Below, in pieces: positions 24,712 through 36,414 of a stretch of DNA of 64,000 bases. The stretch is taken from the NCBI RefSeq assembly GCF_011386835.1, contig NC_088792.1, positions 112,626,421-112,690,420 of the forward strand, read 5' to 3'. The translations under genes were made by a program, and so were the position numbers. This DNA comes from Chrysemys picta bellii. Its lineage: Eukaryota; Chordata; Testudines; Emydidae. Numbering within the stretch: position 1 is the first letter of the stretch; each line of letters begins with the position of its first letter. The notes under the pieces were generated by a model that was not told where the DNA came from, made no database searches, and saw only the letters and a program-made list of their open reading frames with translations.

Positions 24712-24840
24712 TCCCTGTTCTGTTTAATCATGTCTGTAATTAGATCGCAAGCTTTTTCAAGGCAGGGGCCATGGTCATTTATTGTAAGGTGCATAAGAAA
24801 ACTCTCGGTAATGGTTGCAAAAAAAGAAATAATAAAAATA
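24712..24840 (+). mobile_element. Ancient L2/L3- or SINE-like 3' fragment with AATAATAA tail
   Basis: TTAGATCGCAAGCTTTTTCA then AGGCAGGGGCCATGGTCATT, ending in an AATAATAAAAATA tail. Same family as the fragments at 18715 and 26840. It lies just beyond the likely GALNT1 poly(A) site. Confidence 0.45.
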
Positions 24841-24954
24841 GATTTCTTTGTTTAAAGTACTGTATAAATAGCAGACCTAAAGTGTCTGCAACAGTAGACA
24901 ATGGCTGCAACATCTTTTGCTTTAGTCTAAATTTAATTTGATTCACAGGACAAT

Positions 24955-26420
24955 TGGCCAAACAATGACACGTTTATTGTACAAAATATCCTCTCCATTA
25001 TATTAATCTTTTTCCTATTTAAAAAGAAAACTCACTGAGTACTCAGCATTTTGTGGCTTGTTTTCAAGACTAGGTTAGTCCAGAAAGGTTCAACTTAAAT
25101 GAAATAAGCAATTCAGTTCAGAAGTGCAAGGTTAGTGTAATGTACACCGTCATACTGCTTTTGGCTATGTTAACTTTAAAAACCATGCCAATTTAACATT
25201 TTTTCTTCAGTTTTTATTAGAAAAAAAGCAGCAGATCAACATTACAATTCAAGAATCTAATCTAAGAATGCACTTGACAATTAAGCACATCTGAGTATGA
25301 AGTGAAAAAATGTCCAGAAAACCTTCAGCAATGCCAATCTCCTGTTACCCAAATAATAAATCATTTTGCAGGCTTTCTGATGAGTGGAAATCAAATAAAG
25401 AACAAAAGATTTATTGCTGTGAAAACAAATCTGTAGTACAGTAGTATGAGTTTTGGGCACTAAGCATCATCAGTCAAATTAACTTAAGTTCAAAATGCAC
25501 TAAAATCCTTTGTTTGGCCATGAAAGTCCACAAGCTGGCAACCCAAGTACAACTGAAATGGTAGGTCTGGACAAAAGTTAGACAATATGTTAAACCTCCA
25601 GTTTTCAGACAGTAATAAAAAGATGCATTACAATTCCAACAGCTCACAAACCAAATTAAAAACAAAAAGTGAGCTGACATTCAAAGAGCTAAATTTTTGT
25701 TCTTAAGCTCATTTTGTTTGCGCTCAAAATAATTTCAGACCCACCATGAAAAAAATCCATGAACTATCACACAACTGAAAACAGAAAGAATTGCTTGACT
25801 TGGTTATTTTTCCCACTGAGGTATAAAATCTACATATAAATCTGATACTTTACTATAACAAATTGTACTTTTCGTAGTTCTGATTTCTTTTCCTTTAAAC
25901 CCTGTTTTACATGTTTCTTGCTGTAAAAATCTTATTTCATGATACTGAATGTGATCTCCAGCTCTCTGTTCCATTTATTTTTGTAACTATATTTAATATA
26001 CTGGTTACCAATGCCAACCAGGAAAAAAAATCTTGGAAGTCTCTTCATTACAACAGCACTTTCAGCAGAGGTTACTGATGTGCAAGCAAACTACAACGAT
26101 ATGCAGCTCTCCAGAGAGCGTATTTCAATGATTATGTTTCCATTGTCCAAACGTTCTCTAGAATGATCCTTTGATGAAAGAGACTCTTCAATCTTGTAAA
26201 CATCAGCGTGCGCAGTTTCACTAGTATGTATATAGTTTCACGTCCTTATACAGGAAGGCTGGTTCACAGCTACTGAAAAGCTAGAAGAGTCAGAGTTCTA
26301 ATATCTGATGAACCTTGTATCCTGCAGAGCAGAAATATCTTCTTTTTTTTGCTACTTAAGGACACAGCCAAAATACTTGCCGAGGTAGCCCAGTCAATCT
26401 TTTCCTTTTTTTAAAACCTC
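24955..26420 (-). other. GALNT1: GALNT1 3' untranslated region (probable extent)
   Basis: Directly follows the GALNT1 stop codon on minus. It is AT-rich, lacks recognisable transposons along 1.4 kb, and contains several AATAAA signals on minus (near 25975, 25409 and 24973-24978). The furthest, at 24973-24978, precedes a repeat fragment and is my choice for the end. The true site and any alternative polyadenylation need transcript data. Confidence 0.55.
24973..24978 (-). promoter_or_regulatory. GALNT1: Candidate GALNT1 poly(A) signal
   Basis: TTTATT on plus, AATAAA on minus, about 1.45 kb after the stop codon. Closer signals exist, so this is one candidate among several. Confidence 0.4.
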
Positions 26421-26567
26421 TCAGAACATTTCTGGAAGGGTGACGTTGCGAAGTAGCCACTGCTGAGAACGGCTGCCATTGCAGTCTCTAATGCTGGGTA
26501 CCTGGCTGTCTTCTTCGGTGGCTTTATCCAGGCACTGGTTACTGTTCACATGCAACAGGGTTAATTT
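26421..26567 (-). CDS. GALNT1: GALNT1 last coding exon (lectin gamma repeat)
   Basis: Polypeptide N-acetylgalactosaminyltransferase 1 starts mucin-type O-glycosylation in the Golgi lumen by moving GalNAc from UDP-GalNAc to Ser/Thr. This exon encodes the last 48 residues and a TGA stop. It begins after acceptor TTCAAAG in phase 0 with [20 protein letters not shown] and ends with [17 protein letters not shown]. The CLD and QQW motifs mark the third (gamma) repeat of the ricin B-type lectin domain, which steers the enzyme on glycopeptides. From memory the human protein ends LPEIF, so M here is a conservative change. No break is seen. The preceding intron is 14.3 kb and carries DIRS copy 1. Confidence 0.96.
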   Translation of the reverse strand, partial: KLTLLHVNSNQCLDKATEEDSQVPSIRDCNGSRSQQWLLRNVTLPEMF

Positions 26568-26839
26568 CTTTGAAAAAGAAAAACAAATAAGATTTTACAG
26601 AAAGAGGCAAGGCAGAAAATATATCAAATCTCATTCTTTTGTTTCTAAAAAGCATTTTGTGCTAAACATAATAGTACAATTCATATAAGGTGTATTTAAA
26701 GACTACCACTGAAACACAAATTTAATATTCAATAAAATACACCACATTTAAAGGCAAAAAAATTAAGAATCTTGCAACTTACCTCACTAAGAGATACTAC
26801 TGAGTTAGATGGAATTTTGAGAAATTATGTGTATTATGG

Positions 26840-26960
26840 TACTACCCAGAGGCCCCAACTAAGATCGGACCCCATTGTGTTAGGCAACACACTGACAGAT
26901 GTAGAGAATCCCTGCAGTGAAAAGCCTAACATAAACGGACAAAGATGAAAACAATGACAG
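26840..26960 (-). mobile_element. Ancient L2/L3- or SINE-like fragment
   Basis: GGCCCCAACTAAGATCGGAC then CCATTGTGTTAGGCA and GAGAATCCCTGCAGTG on plus, the same dispersed family as at 18715. It lies in the last GALNT1 intron. Confidence 0.45.
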
Positions 26961-27562
26961 AAGAATGTTATCCTCACCATTATATACACGTGAAATGGAG
27001 TTACCTGAAGCTACATATGAAATGGGTGTTAAGGCTGGGAACGTAACCCAAATCTGCTATGTTCCATTCCAGTGTTTAAGCCACACCATCCTTCCTCAGT
27101 TTTATTCACTCTTCATCTTTAAGCAGTTGCATAACACTCTTTCAGGAAGTAATCTACATGTTCTCTTAAGATTACATGTAGCTTAATCTTTTTTTATTTC
27201 CACCATGATCACTTAGACTATCTACCAGGAACTTCTGTGCATTTCTGATTGCTGTGGGACCAAAAATCTGTTTGCGCTCACACTGTTCCACTACGTTGAC
27301 TTCTGAGATCCCATGCCTTTAATACAATCAACAGGAACAAAGAAACCAGTTGGAAAACAAAATAAAGAACAATGGCAGAAATTGATGCTATTGGTACAGT
27401 ATTGTCAGGATAGATGGAAGTTATGAAGCAGCTTACCTGTAGCTGTAAGGTATTAATCAAAAGGAAAAGGTCTATTTGAATGAGAAACTAGTCACTACTG
27501 GTTTTCTATACGAAATGGGACAATTTTCTGCAACTTAGTAGAGACCTTTATCAGACAATAAT

Positions 27563-27930
27563 GAAGGTTACTTACCTGTAACCAATGTTCTTCAAGATGG
27601 ACTCTGCATATTCACACTTTTGTGAAGTGCACCGACTGGTACACTGACAGTGTAGTCTTCTACTAGCAGAACCTAATCAAATGCTCATGCGCCTCTTTGC
27701 CCCTGCCCTGAGTCTCTGCGCATGTTCTGAGGGCATGGCTAGAAAAAGAGGTGCAGCAGTGGTTATCACCTTGGTTCCTTCCACTGCTAATGCCAAGCCA
27801 CTAGAAGATAGGACTCCACAAAAGGGGGAAAGAAGGGCAGGGTGTGTGAACAAGCAGAGTCCATATCGAAGAACCTCCGTTACAAGTAATTAACTTTAGG
27901 TGGTCTCTGCATATTCCCAATTTTGGGATA
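27563..27930. repeat. DIRS copy 1 terminal repeat and internal complementary region
   Basis: The outer end GGTTACTTACCTGTAACCAATGTTCTTC is answered at about 27866-27890 by an inverted GAAGAACCTCCGTTACAAGTAA. This matches the DIRS pattern in which a region next to the terminal repeat is complementary to the element ends and serves in circle formation. Confidence 0.6.
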
Positions 27931-27949
27931 GTTTAGTCAGTAGTACACA

Positions 27950-28810
27950 TATTAAACCAGATGGTGGGTAAGAAGTTCAAAGTAAACAAGGACTGAAGAG
28001 CTGATCTACCAAACTGTGCCCCGATGTGGTTGCAATATCTAACTAATAATTGTTTGTAAGTATGTACAGAACTTCACATGGCGGCTCTTCAAATTTCTAT
28101 TATCAGAACATGTTTCAAACATGCTGCTGAGGCCACTATCACTCTAGCAGAGTGTGCTCTCAGGTGAGCTGGGGGAGATTGTGATGCTGTTTTATAACTT
28201 TCTATTACTGCATTCACTGCCTAACCCATGTAGATAATGTTTGTGCGGAAATAGGATTCCTTTTATAGTTACCAGCATATGAGAAAATTCGCACGAAGAT
28301 CTAAAATCCTTAGTCCAATCGAGATAAAACAATAAAATGCTTTATGCATCCAAACAATGTAGCTCAGATTTACCCTTATTTGAATGAGGTCTGGGGGGAA
28401 AAAAAACACTGGTAGAGTAAGGGACTAACTGACAAACTCCTAAATGATTTTTGGTATGAAACTTGGATGTGAACAAAGAATTACCTTGCTCTTATAAAAA
28501 CTTGTAAATGGAGGGTCAGTCAGTAAGGCATGAAATTCACTAATCCTCCTGGACAACAGTATTGCTAAAATAAAAACAGCTTAAATTGATAGATGAAATA
28601 GGGAACAAGGTAAGGGCTTGACGGTTGGAGACGTAAGCCATGATAGTACTGCAAAAGGATATCTTACCAGGAGATACAAGTTCAGTAACTCTTTAGAAAC
28701 TTATGTGAGAATACTGATTTACCATCTACTCGTATATGAAAAAGTGCTATTGCAGCTAAAATGTACCCTTAGCAGCAATGCAACAGATAAACCCTTATGC
28801 TTTAAAGGTA
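27950..28810 (-). pseudogene. DIRS tyrosine recombinase, broken
   Basis: The conceptual minus-strand reading shows the recombinase core order: EYLLPLKHKGLSV, LLNLYLLVRYP, a helix ending SRRISEFHALL, DPPFTSFYKSKV, and then RAHSARV, which holds the H-x-x-R motif of tyrosine recombinases (about 28144-28164). Numerous stops and shifts show that it is dead. It is fused almost directly to a gag remnant on its 5' side, with no RT or RNase H between. Confidence 0.65.
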
Positions 28811-28822
28811 ACAAGTACTCTC

Positions 28823-29880
28823 CTATAGGTTGAATAGAGGCTGACACAGGATCCATACCTCAATCAGATACCTACATCTTGATCTTTGCATTGCACTTTC
28901 TGCCATTGGCTGACAAGAAGATGGGGCATTCCATATTGATTTAACTGGTTGCCATAAACCCTCCAAAAAGGGCAGAGAAGCCTGGTATGCAGAAGTATTT
29001 CCAAGTATATCAAAAATGGGGTGCGAAGTTTCCTCCAACAAAACTGAAGGTAATTTTAATGTAAAAACCATTCTTCTGACTAACTGGAATTGAATGGCAT
29101 CCTCCAATGGTGAAGAAACTGAGGCTGCTCTGTTTTTGTCTGGAGAAGATTTGCCCATAGGATCCTGCTCATGATGCAAAATATTCGTCTGGGGAGGAAT
29201 TTCAAATTTCTCTTCCTCATCATATAAAACATCTTGCATTAAGAGTAGGGGACTTGTCTCCTGTTACTGGATCCGTTAGCGTAGGATATGAACGTCTCGA
29301 ATCCAAATGTCTCAGAGATTGGTTGTCTGTGATCTATATAACTTGAATCTGTATGTCATAAAACCCATAAAAATGTCCCTAGTTTGATGCTGGAAAGGAG
29401 GCATGATTTGGAGAGAGGTTGGTATGGAAGGCCCAGAGCTAACCAATACAGCCAAGGAATCCAGGAAGGCACATTCTTTTCTTGCCCATTTGGCAGGATG
29501 TCACTCAGTCAGAGATTTACCTGTAATCCAGGGAGGCACTTTCTAGTGCTGTCAATTTGGTCATTCTGGTATTATGTCAGAGTTGTCTATGCCTCTAATA
29601 ATCCATGTCTAACTGAGTTCTCTGAGATTGTGGTTCTGGACCCAGAACAGGATCCAGTTGTTCCTCTGAATGAGGATCTGAGCCCAGATCCAACAACAAA
29701 ACAATTGGGCATACAACCGAGATCAATATTTGTAACATTCACATCAGAGAGATCACTCTCCCAGGAGAGCCAGAAGGTGTCCACAGTGAGGTGGAGGCAA
29801 CATTATCAAGGGATCACTGATCTAAGACTAAAGATATTTTCGGCAGGAACTTGGGATGCGGTAGTAGCATGACCTTATCC
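28823..29880 (-). pseudogene. DIRS gag-like remnant, second copy
   Basis: The 138-residue open piece ending at 28823 aligns by motif order with the gag segment at 33316-32930 (charged N-terminal part, hydrophobic middle, then a DILGNTSAYQ-like stretch matching VILHTSSSVRI). Upstream to 29880 the frame is broken. The plus-strand open frame at 29384-29872 is antisense to this. Confidence 0.5.
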
Positions 29881-29925
29881 TTAAAATAAAATAAATAAAA
29901 AAATAAAAATAAAAAAAAAAAGACT
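29881..29925. repeat. A-rich simple repeat at the joint of two DIRS copies
   Basis: AAAATAAAATAAATAAAAAA-type sequence of 45 bp. It sits exactly where recombinase sequence of one element meets gag sequence of the other, so it is either the scar of the rearrangement or a retained tail. Confidence 0.8.
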
Positions 29926-30480
29926 GAAGGGAGGGTACACCATTAGAGCCCCTCTCTCCCTGCAACTCTTCGAGCAGAAGCAATGGCTACTAGAAATGCA
30001 GTTTTCACGGGCAGTAGTTGGCCATGGGTTTTAAAGGAAGGTCTCTTAAGACATGCGTACAAAGTTGGCTCCATGCCGGAGTGGGACATCTGATTTGTGG
30101 GAAGAGGTTATCAAGTCCCTTGAGGAACCTTCTTGTTGTAGGATGAACGAAAACAGAAAAACCCTTTATCGTATTATGGAAGGCCTTGACAGCTGTGAGG
30201 CACCTTAATGGAGCTTAGAGATAAGCCTGACCTTTTTAGCTCTATGATGTAATCTAGTACCAATGAAAGCAGAGAGGATGCAGGAGAAATGTGTTTCAAG
30301 TCACACAAGTGTTTACCTCTCTTCCACTTTTGGATATATGTGTCCCGAGTAGCTTGTTTCTGGCTATGCAGCAGCGCTGTCTTTATGTCCTCAGAACAGG
30401 TGGTTTCTAACCATGCAAATCATCTATCAGCCATGCTGTGACCTGGAGAACCCTGAGATTGAGATGATGAACTTAACCTG
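29926..30480 (-). pseudogene. DIRS tyrosine recombinase, N-terminal part only
   Basis: The minus reading includes LLHSQKQATRDTYIQKWKR, the start of the recombinase core-binding domain. It runs on to a stretch corresponding to the conserved active-site arginine region near 29960, then stops at the A-rich joint. Several in-frame stops occur. Confidence 0.55.
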
Positions 30481-30816
30481 AGAGAGGAAAGGGGGAACAG
30501 GTTTGACAGTGACTGGCTGACATACTGCCAGCTGAGTGAAATAAGGAAACCACATTCATCCCGGCCACATCAGAACTACAAGAATAACCTTTTTCTTTCT
30601 TTATCTTGCACAGTGCTTGGATATTACGGGAATCAGTTAAAATGTGTACAAGAGTCCTTGGTTCCAATGGAGGAGAAAGACATCTCCCAGGGAGTGCTGA
30701 CTCTCAGACTGCCTCTCTGGAGCACAACTGGGAAAACTTCTTGTTCTTGGCTGTGTCGAACAGGTCTATCTGTAGGATACCGCAATGCTGAAATATGCAG
30801 TGGAGTACAGTGGGAT

Positions 30817-31400
30817 TTATCTCCCATTTGTGATCTTGGGAGAAGCGTCTGCTGAGGGCATCCGCTGTGGTGTTTTGTACATCCAGAAGGTAAGCTGCTG
30901 AGCTATTGATTGGGTGTCATATACAACCATTCCAAAGTCTCTTTGCTTTGGCGCAGAGGGAAGGTCAGCTCCCCCCCTTGGCATTTTATGTAAAACATAT
31001 ATGACAGGTTGTACATCATGATCTTTATGTCTGCCCCGATCAGTGGGAGGAAGTAAATACAGGCATTTCTGACTGCTCTGAGTCCAGCAAGTTGATGTGT
31101 AGTGTGGACTCAAGAGGAGGAGACAACCTGCCTTGAATAGGGTGGGTGCCCAGGTGGGCTCCCCACCCCGACAGGGATCCATCTGTTATTACTGATTTTG
31201 GGGGTGGTTGAATGAAGGGGACCCTTGTGCAAATGTCATGAAGATTCTTCCACCAGTTGAGGGATGTTTTGACTACTGAGGGCATCGAGAGTACTTTGTT
31301 TAAGATGTGTTTGCTTGGTGAGTAAACAGTTCTGAGCCACCCTTGAAGGCTAAACGTATGAAGTCTTGTGTGATTTATTACTAAGGTACCCACCACCATG
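30817..31400 (-). pseudogene. DIRS RNase H remnant
   Basis: Contains VITDGSLSGWGAHLG, the first catalytic Asp region of the DIRS RNase H, followed by a frameshift. It trails RT and precedes the recombinase, the DIRS domain order. Confidence 0.65.
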
Positions 31401-31559
31401 TGTCCCAGTAGTTGGAGAATTTCTGGACAATGTTTGAGGGCTGACTTGGACTGTAGAGACTAAATTGACTAGGGTAATGAACCTATATGAAGGAAGGAAT
31501 GCTTTGGCTGCTGCTGAATCAAGATAGGCGCCAATGAACTCCAAATGTACCACATTTAA

Positions 31560-32200
31560 GGTGGACTTTCAGACATTTAATTGTAGTCCCAGTTAGAGGA
31601 ATAGGTCCACGGTCTCCTGAGTGGCAATCAAGCCTTTCTGAAAGACCGCCATTTGAGCAGGCAATTATCTAAATATGGGAAAATCAGGATTCCTTGTCTG
31701 CAAAAGATGTGCCACTACCACAAAAAGGACTTTGGAGAACACTCCGGGCACAGATGAGAGACCAAATGGAAGCACCAGGTATTGGAAGTGCTCTTGACTC
31801 AAGAATCACAGAAACTTTCTGTGGGAGAGGTGGTTTGCTATATGGAAGTAAGTGTCCTGAAGGTCAAGGGCTGAGAACCAGTCCCCTTGGTCCAGTGATG
31901 GAATTATTGCTGCAAGAGTTACCATTTTGAACCACTGAACCTTTACAAATCTGTTGAATGATCTTAGATCTAGAATGGGTCTCCAATCACCGTTCTTTTT
32001 TGGTACCAGGAAGTACCTGGAGTAAAATCCCTCTGTGTTGTGTGTGAACTGGTTCTTTAACACCCAAATTCAGGAGAGAGTCTATTTTCTGCTGCAAAAG
32101 GTGCTCATGAGAGGGTCCCTGAGGAGGGACAGGAAGTGGTACATGGTGGGGGGAACAAAGTGGATAGAGTATCCTGCTGAAATAATCTTCAACACCCACT
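31560..32200 (-). pseudogene. DIRS reverse transcriptase remnant
   Basis: GFYSRYFLVPKKNGDWRPIL and LDRSFNRF lead into SLDQGDWFSALDLQDTYFH, which holds the first catalytic Asp of RT. A shifted frame then gives HFQYLVLPFGLSSVPGVFS. The YxDD box reads YLDN in a third frame, so both frame and active site are lost. Confidence 0.75.
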
Positions 32201-32393
32201 TGTCCATAGTGATATGTTCCCAGTTCTGATGGAAATGATCAAGGTACTCACTGAAGCGGGGGAAATGTGTGGATTGTTACAGCAGATAAGGATGTGAGTG
32301 GTCAGACCCTTAACCAACCCATTAAAATAGTTGTTTGGAGGTTAAAGGTTGTGAAGTTGATGCCTGCTAGGTAGCTGATCTCTTTTTCTCAAA

Positions 32394-33414
32394 TCATTGT
32401 CTCTTGCACCGGGTTTCGTAATGCCTCTGGGAGGCAGGAAACTGCGTAGGCAGAGATCTCTGTGCCATCTGGGACTTACTGAACCTTCTTTTTTGTGCAG
32501 GAGTGTACTTTCCCAGAGAGCGCAAGGTGGCTCTAGAATCTTTTAAGGTATGCAGGGATTCATCAGTTTTCTCAGCAAACATCTTTGATCCCTCAAATGG
32601 AAGGTCCTTGACTATAGTTTGAAAACCCAAGAGCTGAAGTCAAGAAGCCCTCCTCATGACCATTGCTGTGGAGATGGAATGAGCAGCTGTGTTAGTGGCA
32701 TCCAAAGAGGCCTTCATAGATGTCCTTGCAAGTAGTTGGCCCTCTGTGATGATTGCCTGGAATTGCTCCCTCTGGCATGCTGGAAGATGCTCAATGAAGG
32801 AATTCAGTTTTGAGTAATTAGTATGCTACACTTTACCATGAGGGCTTGGGTAATTGGCGATTCTAAATTGTAAGGTAGCTTAAAATCTTTCTTGTATGGT
32901 GTCGACTTAGCCTGGTGCTCTTTGCCACGTTAATTCACAGCATCAACCACAAGAGTTTGGGGATGGATGTGAAAATAAAAAGTCTGAGTCCTTGGAGGGA
33001 AAGTAGTATTTTTTGTCCACCCTCTTACAAGTGGTATTGTGGCTGGGGGATGCCATATTTTTGCTGGGTCCAACAAGGCCTTGTTAATGGGTAACATGAT
33101 GCGGACAGATGAAGATGTATGCAGGATAACAAGTAACTTATGCTGTGACTCCTTAACCTCCTCCAATGGAATTCGCAAGGAGTCTGCTATCCTTTTAATA
33201 AGGGACCTTTGATGAAATTGTTTTTCATCATTATCAGACAAGGACGGTGGAGGAAGCATGACAGTTTCATCAGGGAGGATGGAGAGATGTTGGTTGTAGG
33301 TGTAATCTTTGCCCAATCTCGCTTTCTGTTCCTCAAAGGTCTTATCTTGTGTATCAGGAACCCCAGAAAGAGAAGGTGGTGGGGACTGCCTTCTCCTTTC
33401 CTAGCAAGAAGCAC
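32394..33414 (-). pseudogene. DIRS gag-like remnant, first copy
   Basis: Two open pieces: 33316-32930 (LPDETVMLPPPSLSDNDEKQ and LRIPLEEVKESQHKLLVIL) and 32630-32394 (IVKDLPFEGSKMFAEKTDES then LHTLKDSRATLRSLG). The same DLPF(E/D)G...LKD(S/T)RATL(R/C)SLG pattern recurs in DIRS copy 2, so they belong to one family. Function in particle formation is inferred from position. Confidence 0.65.
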
Positions 33415-33436
33415 TAGGGACCTTTGAGAACTGCTG

Positions 33437-33655
33437 GTGGACTATCCACAGTTACATTAGATTAAAAATAAAAGTATATTAAGGAATATAAACTCTAATA
33501 CTTCCATGAATATATGGGGGAGGGGGAGCTAGAGAGGCACTTCCTCTATGAATAGCTTATTCTATAATCATCCTCTACTGGGTTTCTTGTATGTTCCTCA
33601 GAAACATCTGGTATTGGTCACTCAGAGGTAGGATACTGGACTGCACAGATCACTT
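33437..33655 (+). mobile_element. CR1 LINE 3' fragment
   Basis: ACTATCCACAGTTACATTAG, then GGGTTTCTTGTATGTTCCTC and GGTAGGATACTGGACTG are CR1 3'UTR landmarks in sense orientation. DIRS copy 1 stops exactly here and lacks its own right terminal repeat. Confidence 0.6.
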
Positions 33656-34817
33656 ATCTGGTAACGGAAATTCTCATGTTCATATGTATCACAACACACC
33701 AAAATGTATTCGCCGTGTACTTTAAAGAAAAACTAATTTACAAATATTTTACAGAGTTTTTTTTACAGTGATAAATGCAACATAAGAATTAATAGTATAA
33801 AAATACAGACCTTATCCATGAAGAAAATCATTTAACATTTTCATATAATGAAAAGTAATTTTAAATAAAGGTGTTTTGAGGCTTGGCTTAAAGAGTTATT
33901 CAGCTTGAACACAATATCGCATACGCAAGCTATTGATGGCTCAGGGCAAAATATTTTTTTTGATTAAGCTGCAACAAAAATATGAAAGCAACCATTTAAA
34001 ATTTTAGAAAGGTGTCTGAAATTCAGCTAATTTTAGAATACACAAAGGCTCTATGACAAAAAATATCTTTCCACATCAACTTGGGCCTCGTGCCAGTGAC
34101 CAATCAAGTCTTGCATTGCCTGGCAGGGACAGGTTATTAATATCTTAACAATTACAAAAAACATATTTAAAGTTGTGACAGTTCTCTCAAAATGTGTAAA
34201 AAATGTGATGAGTATGGTGAAGAAAACAACATACCTATGTCATATTGCCAAATAAACTAAAGGATGTTTTAATAGTGATATGTACAGTATTAAAATGTAA
34301 ATTTAATTTAAAAATTAATATTACATTAAAATGTATAAATCACATATGGGGTGGTGACATCCATGTGATAATATCATACATCTCCTCTAATTTTCCACGT
34401 GATTCCATAATTTATCATAGTCCCTTAATGACCACCCATATTTACTGCCCACTATACCATCTCCTCTAGGAATAATTTCAGTATTCCAAACAGCTTCTAA
34501 CATGCACCATTTTGAAAAGGAGAAAAAAAAAACTTGAGAGATTTCTTTCCTATTTCCCCAAAATGATACTTGACCTGAGCCTGGGAAAAGTAATATTCAG
34601 TCCTAAGACTGTGATAAGTTTAATGTTCAGTTCTTCATGACACAGTAAGGGATGAAACAAGAGCTTTAAGTAATTGAAAAGAAGAAATCTCCATTTTCAA
34701 AATATGTATAAACTTAAGAGTTTTTTTGCATAAAATACTAACAAAGTACAATGATATTCAATGTAATTGTGCGTATATACATTGAAGACAACGCAAGATT
34801 CAAATTTTGAAAAGCTA
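33656..34817. other. GALNT1 intron, AT-rich unique DNA
   Basis: No exon or named repeat. At about 33655 CTTATCTGGTAACGGAAATTC vaguely resembles a DIRS terminus, but too little remains to call it. Confidence 0.35.
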
Positions 34818-35032
34818 GCACTGGACCCAGGTGGGGGGTTAATGAAGATGGGTCTACCTGCACTGGAGAGACAGAGACTGAGAAAGATGATTGCCTGCCT
34901 ATACTGGACAGGAGAGATTCTGGGAATTAGGTGCATGCAGAAGTGAGAGACGCACAATCTGTATGGGAAAACAGTCTGCCATGCCTTAGGGTGAAGTTTG
35001 TGTCACTCTGAGGCCTGATCTACAATACAAAG
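34818..35032 (+). repeat. 215 bp dispersed repeat, copy A
   Basis: Shares more than 90 percent identity by eye with 36200-36414 in the same orientation, from CACTGGACCCAGGTGGGG to GGCCTGATCTACAATACAAA. The right edge of both copies carries a Harbinger-like GATCTACAATAC terminus. Not coding. Confidence 0.85.
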
Positions 35033-35339
35033 CCCATTGAGGTGGCTGGAATAAGGTACAATGACAAAAGCACAATTTTGGTGGATATGCTTTATATGTT
35101 GTGTTACTGTCAAAATCTGTCTTGGATTTAAGTAAGCACTGTTAAGAATCAGCACTTCATAACAATGAAAGATGGTAATTACTGATAGCATAGAGATGAA
35201 GACAGGCACCAGTTTTTAATACAATTTGAAGAAATTCCAACTGAAAACTGGTGTTTTCAACCCCTATTACATGAAGAAACAAATTTAATATGAGTAGGCT
35301 GCTATATATAAAAAGGATTTAACTAGAGCTAGTTGGAAA

Positions 35340-35930
35340 TATTCCGATGAAACAGTTTAGTTGGAAAATGCTGAATGTTGCAAAAGAAAGCTGGGTTTGA
35401 CAAACTTTTGCCGAATCACAGGCCGGGTTCCTGCCTGTTTCCCTGCTAACTTGTCTGGTCGGCTGTTGGGGAACCCCACCATGTGGACTACTCTGGCGTC
35501 AAGGAACCCAGGCTTCCAGGATTCATGACTCCAAGGCAGCCCTGCCATGGAGTCAGGAAATCCTGAACACCTTGGGAGAACTGGCTGCAGCCAGGGCTCT
35601 CAGAGTCTAGGCTCTATAGTACGGAAATCTGGGCTTCCAGGGTCCCTGGTTCTAGGGGAGCCTCACCATGTGGTCTGCCTTGGCACACTCCTGGGCCACG
35701 TGGCTCCTCATGCTGCTCTACTTCAGAACAGGCAGTCCTGAGAGCTAACTGGCATGGGAGTCTGGAAGACTTGGGGTCCCCTGCCCTTAGACAGTCCACT
35801 TGGCAGATCTGTTCTGGAGCTGCAGATCCTGGGAGCCCTGGCAGCTGCTGTTTGAAATTTACAATCTTGTCAGTTTCATTTGGTTTGTTCCAATTCAGAC
35901 AAATTTAATTTTGAAATATCGAAACTTCTC
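35340..35930. repeat. GC-rich dispersed repeat, unclassified
   Basis: An AT-rich edge (TTTGACAAACTTTTG) and an opposite AT-rich edge (AAATATCGAAACTTCT) bracket a GC-rich core with GGCTTCCAGG-type repeats. This fits a dispersed amniote repeat, but I cannot name the family. It falls between the two copies of the 215 bp repeat. Confidence 0.35.
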
Positions 35931-36199
35931 ATGAACCAGATTACCTGAGTTTTGGCTATGTCTAGATATAACAAGGTCCTTAGCGCTTGCGTAGACTGGG
36001 CCAAGGTGCTTGGGATGAAGAAAGCAACACGTCTGGTATACAGGTTGTGTTTTTGGTGGGTTTCCTCTATTTTCTTGAAGTCTGCAGCAGAGTGAGGTAG
36101 GCCACGTGCAGAGACAGAAGTAGAGCAGCTAGGCTCTTACTGGTGGTTACTCCATCAATCACCTAACAGAATACCATCTAAAAGCACCACCCAGTCACC

Positions 36200-36414
36200 A
36201 GCACCGGACCCAGGTGGGGGGGTTAATGAAGATGGGTCTACCTGCACTGGGGAGCCAGAGACTGAGAAAGATGATTGCCTGCATATACTGGACAGGAGAG
36301 ATTCTGGGAATTAGGTGCATGCAGGAGTGAGAGACGCACAATCTGTATGGGAAAACAGTCTGCCCATGCGTTAGGGTGAAGTTTGTGTCACTGAGGCCTG
36401 ATCTACAATACAAA
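36200..36414 (+). repeat. 215 bp dispersed repeat, copy B
   Basis: Starts GCACCGGACCCAGGTGGGG and ends CTACAATACAAAA. Differences from copy A are scattered substitutions and single-base indels. Sequence diverges from copy A directly after the GATCTACAATACAAA edge. Confidence 0.85.

Larger units (their letters stand above)
27563..33436 (-). mobile_element. DIRS-type retrotransposon copy 1, rearranged double element
   Basis: DIRS elements carry gag, reverse transcriptase, RNase H and a tyrosine recombinase between inverted repeats. Reading down from 33436 on minus one meets gag (33414-32394), RT (32200-31560), RNase H (31400-30817) and the start of a recombinase (to about 29926). After an A/T-rich joint at 29881-29925 come a second gag (29880-28823) and a second recombinase (28810-27950), then the terminal repeat at 27563 (GAAGGTTACTTACCTGTAAC). 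So two elements are joined: one lost its 3' end, the other lost its 5' end and its whole RT/RNase H. All frames contain stops. It lies in the last GALNT1 intron, in the gene's direction. Confidence 0.82.

Noticed and set aside
29384..29872. 162-residue plus-strand open frame
   Set aside because: It is antisense to a DIRS gag remnant, and its sequence has no recognisable fold or start context.
33650..33690. Right terminal repeat of DIRS copy 1
   Set aside because: CTTATCTGGTAACGGAAATTC has a weak likeness to a DIRS end but in the wrong orientation and behind a CR1 fragment; too short to support.
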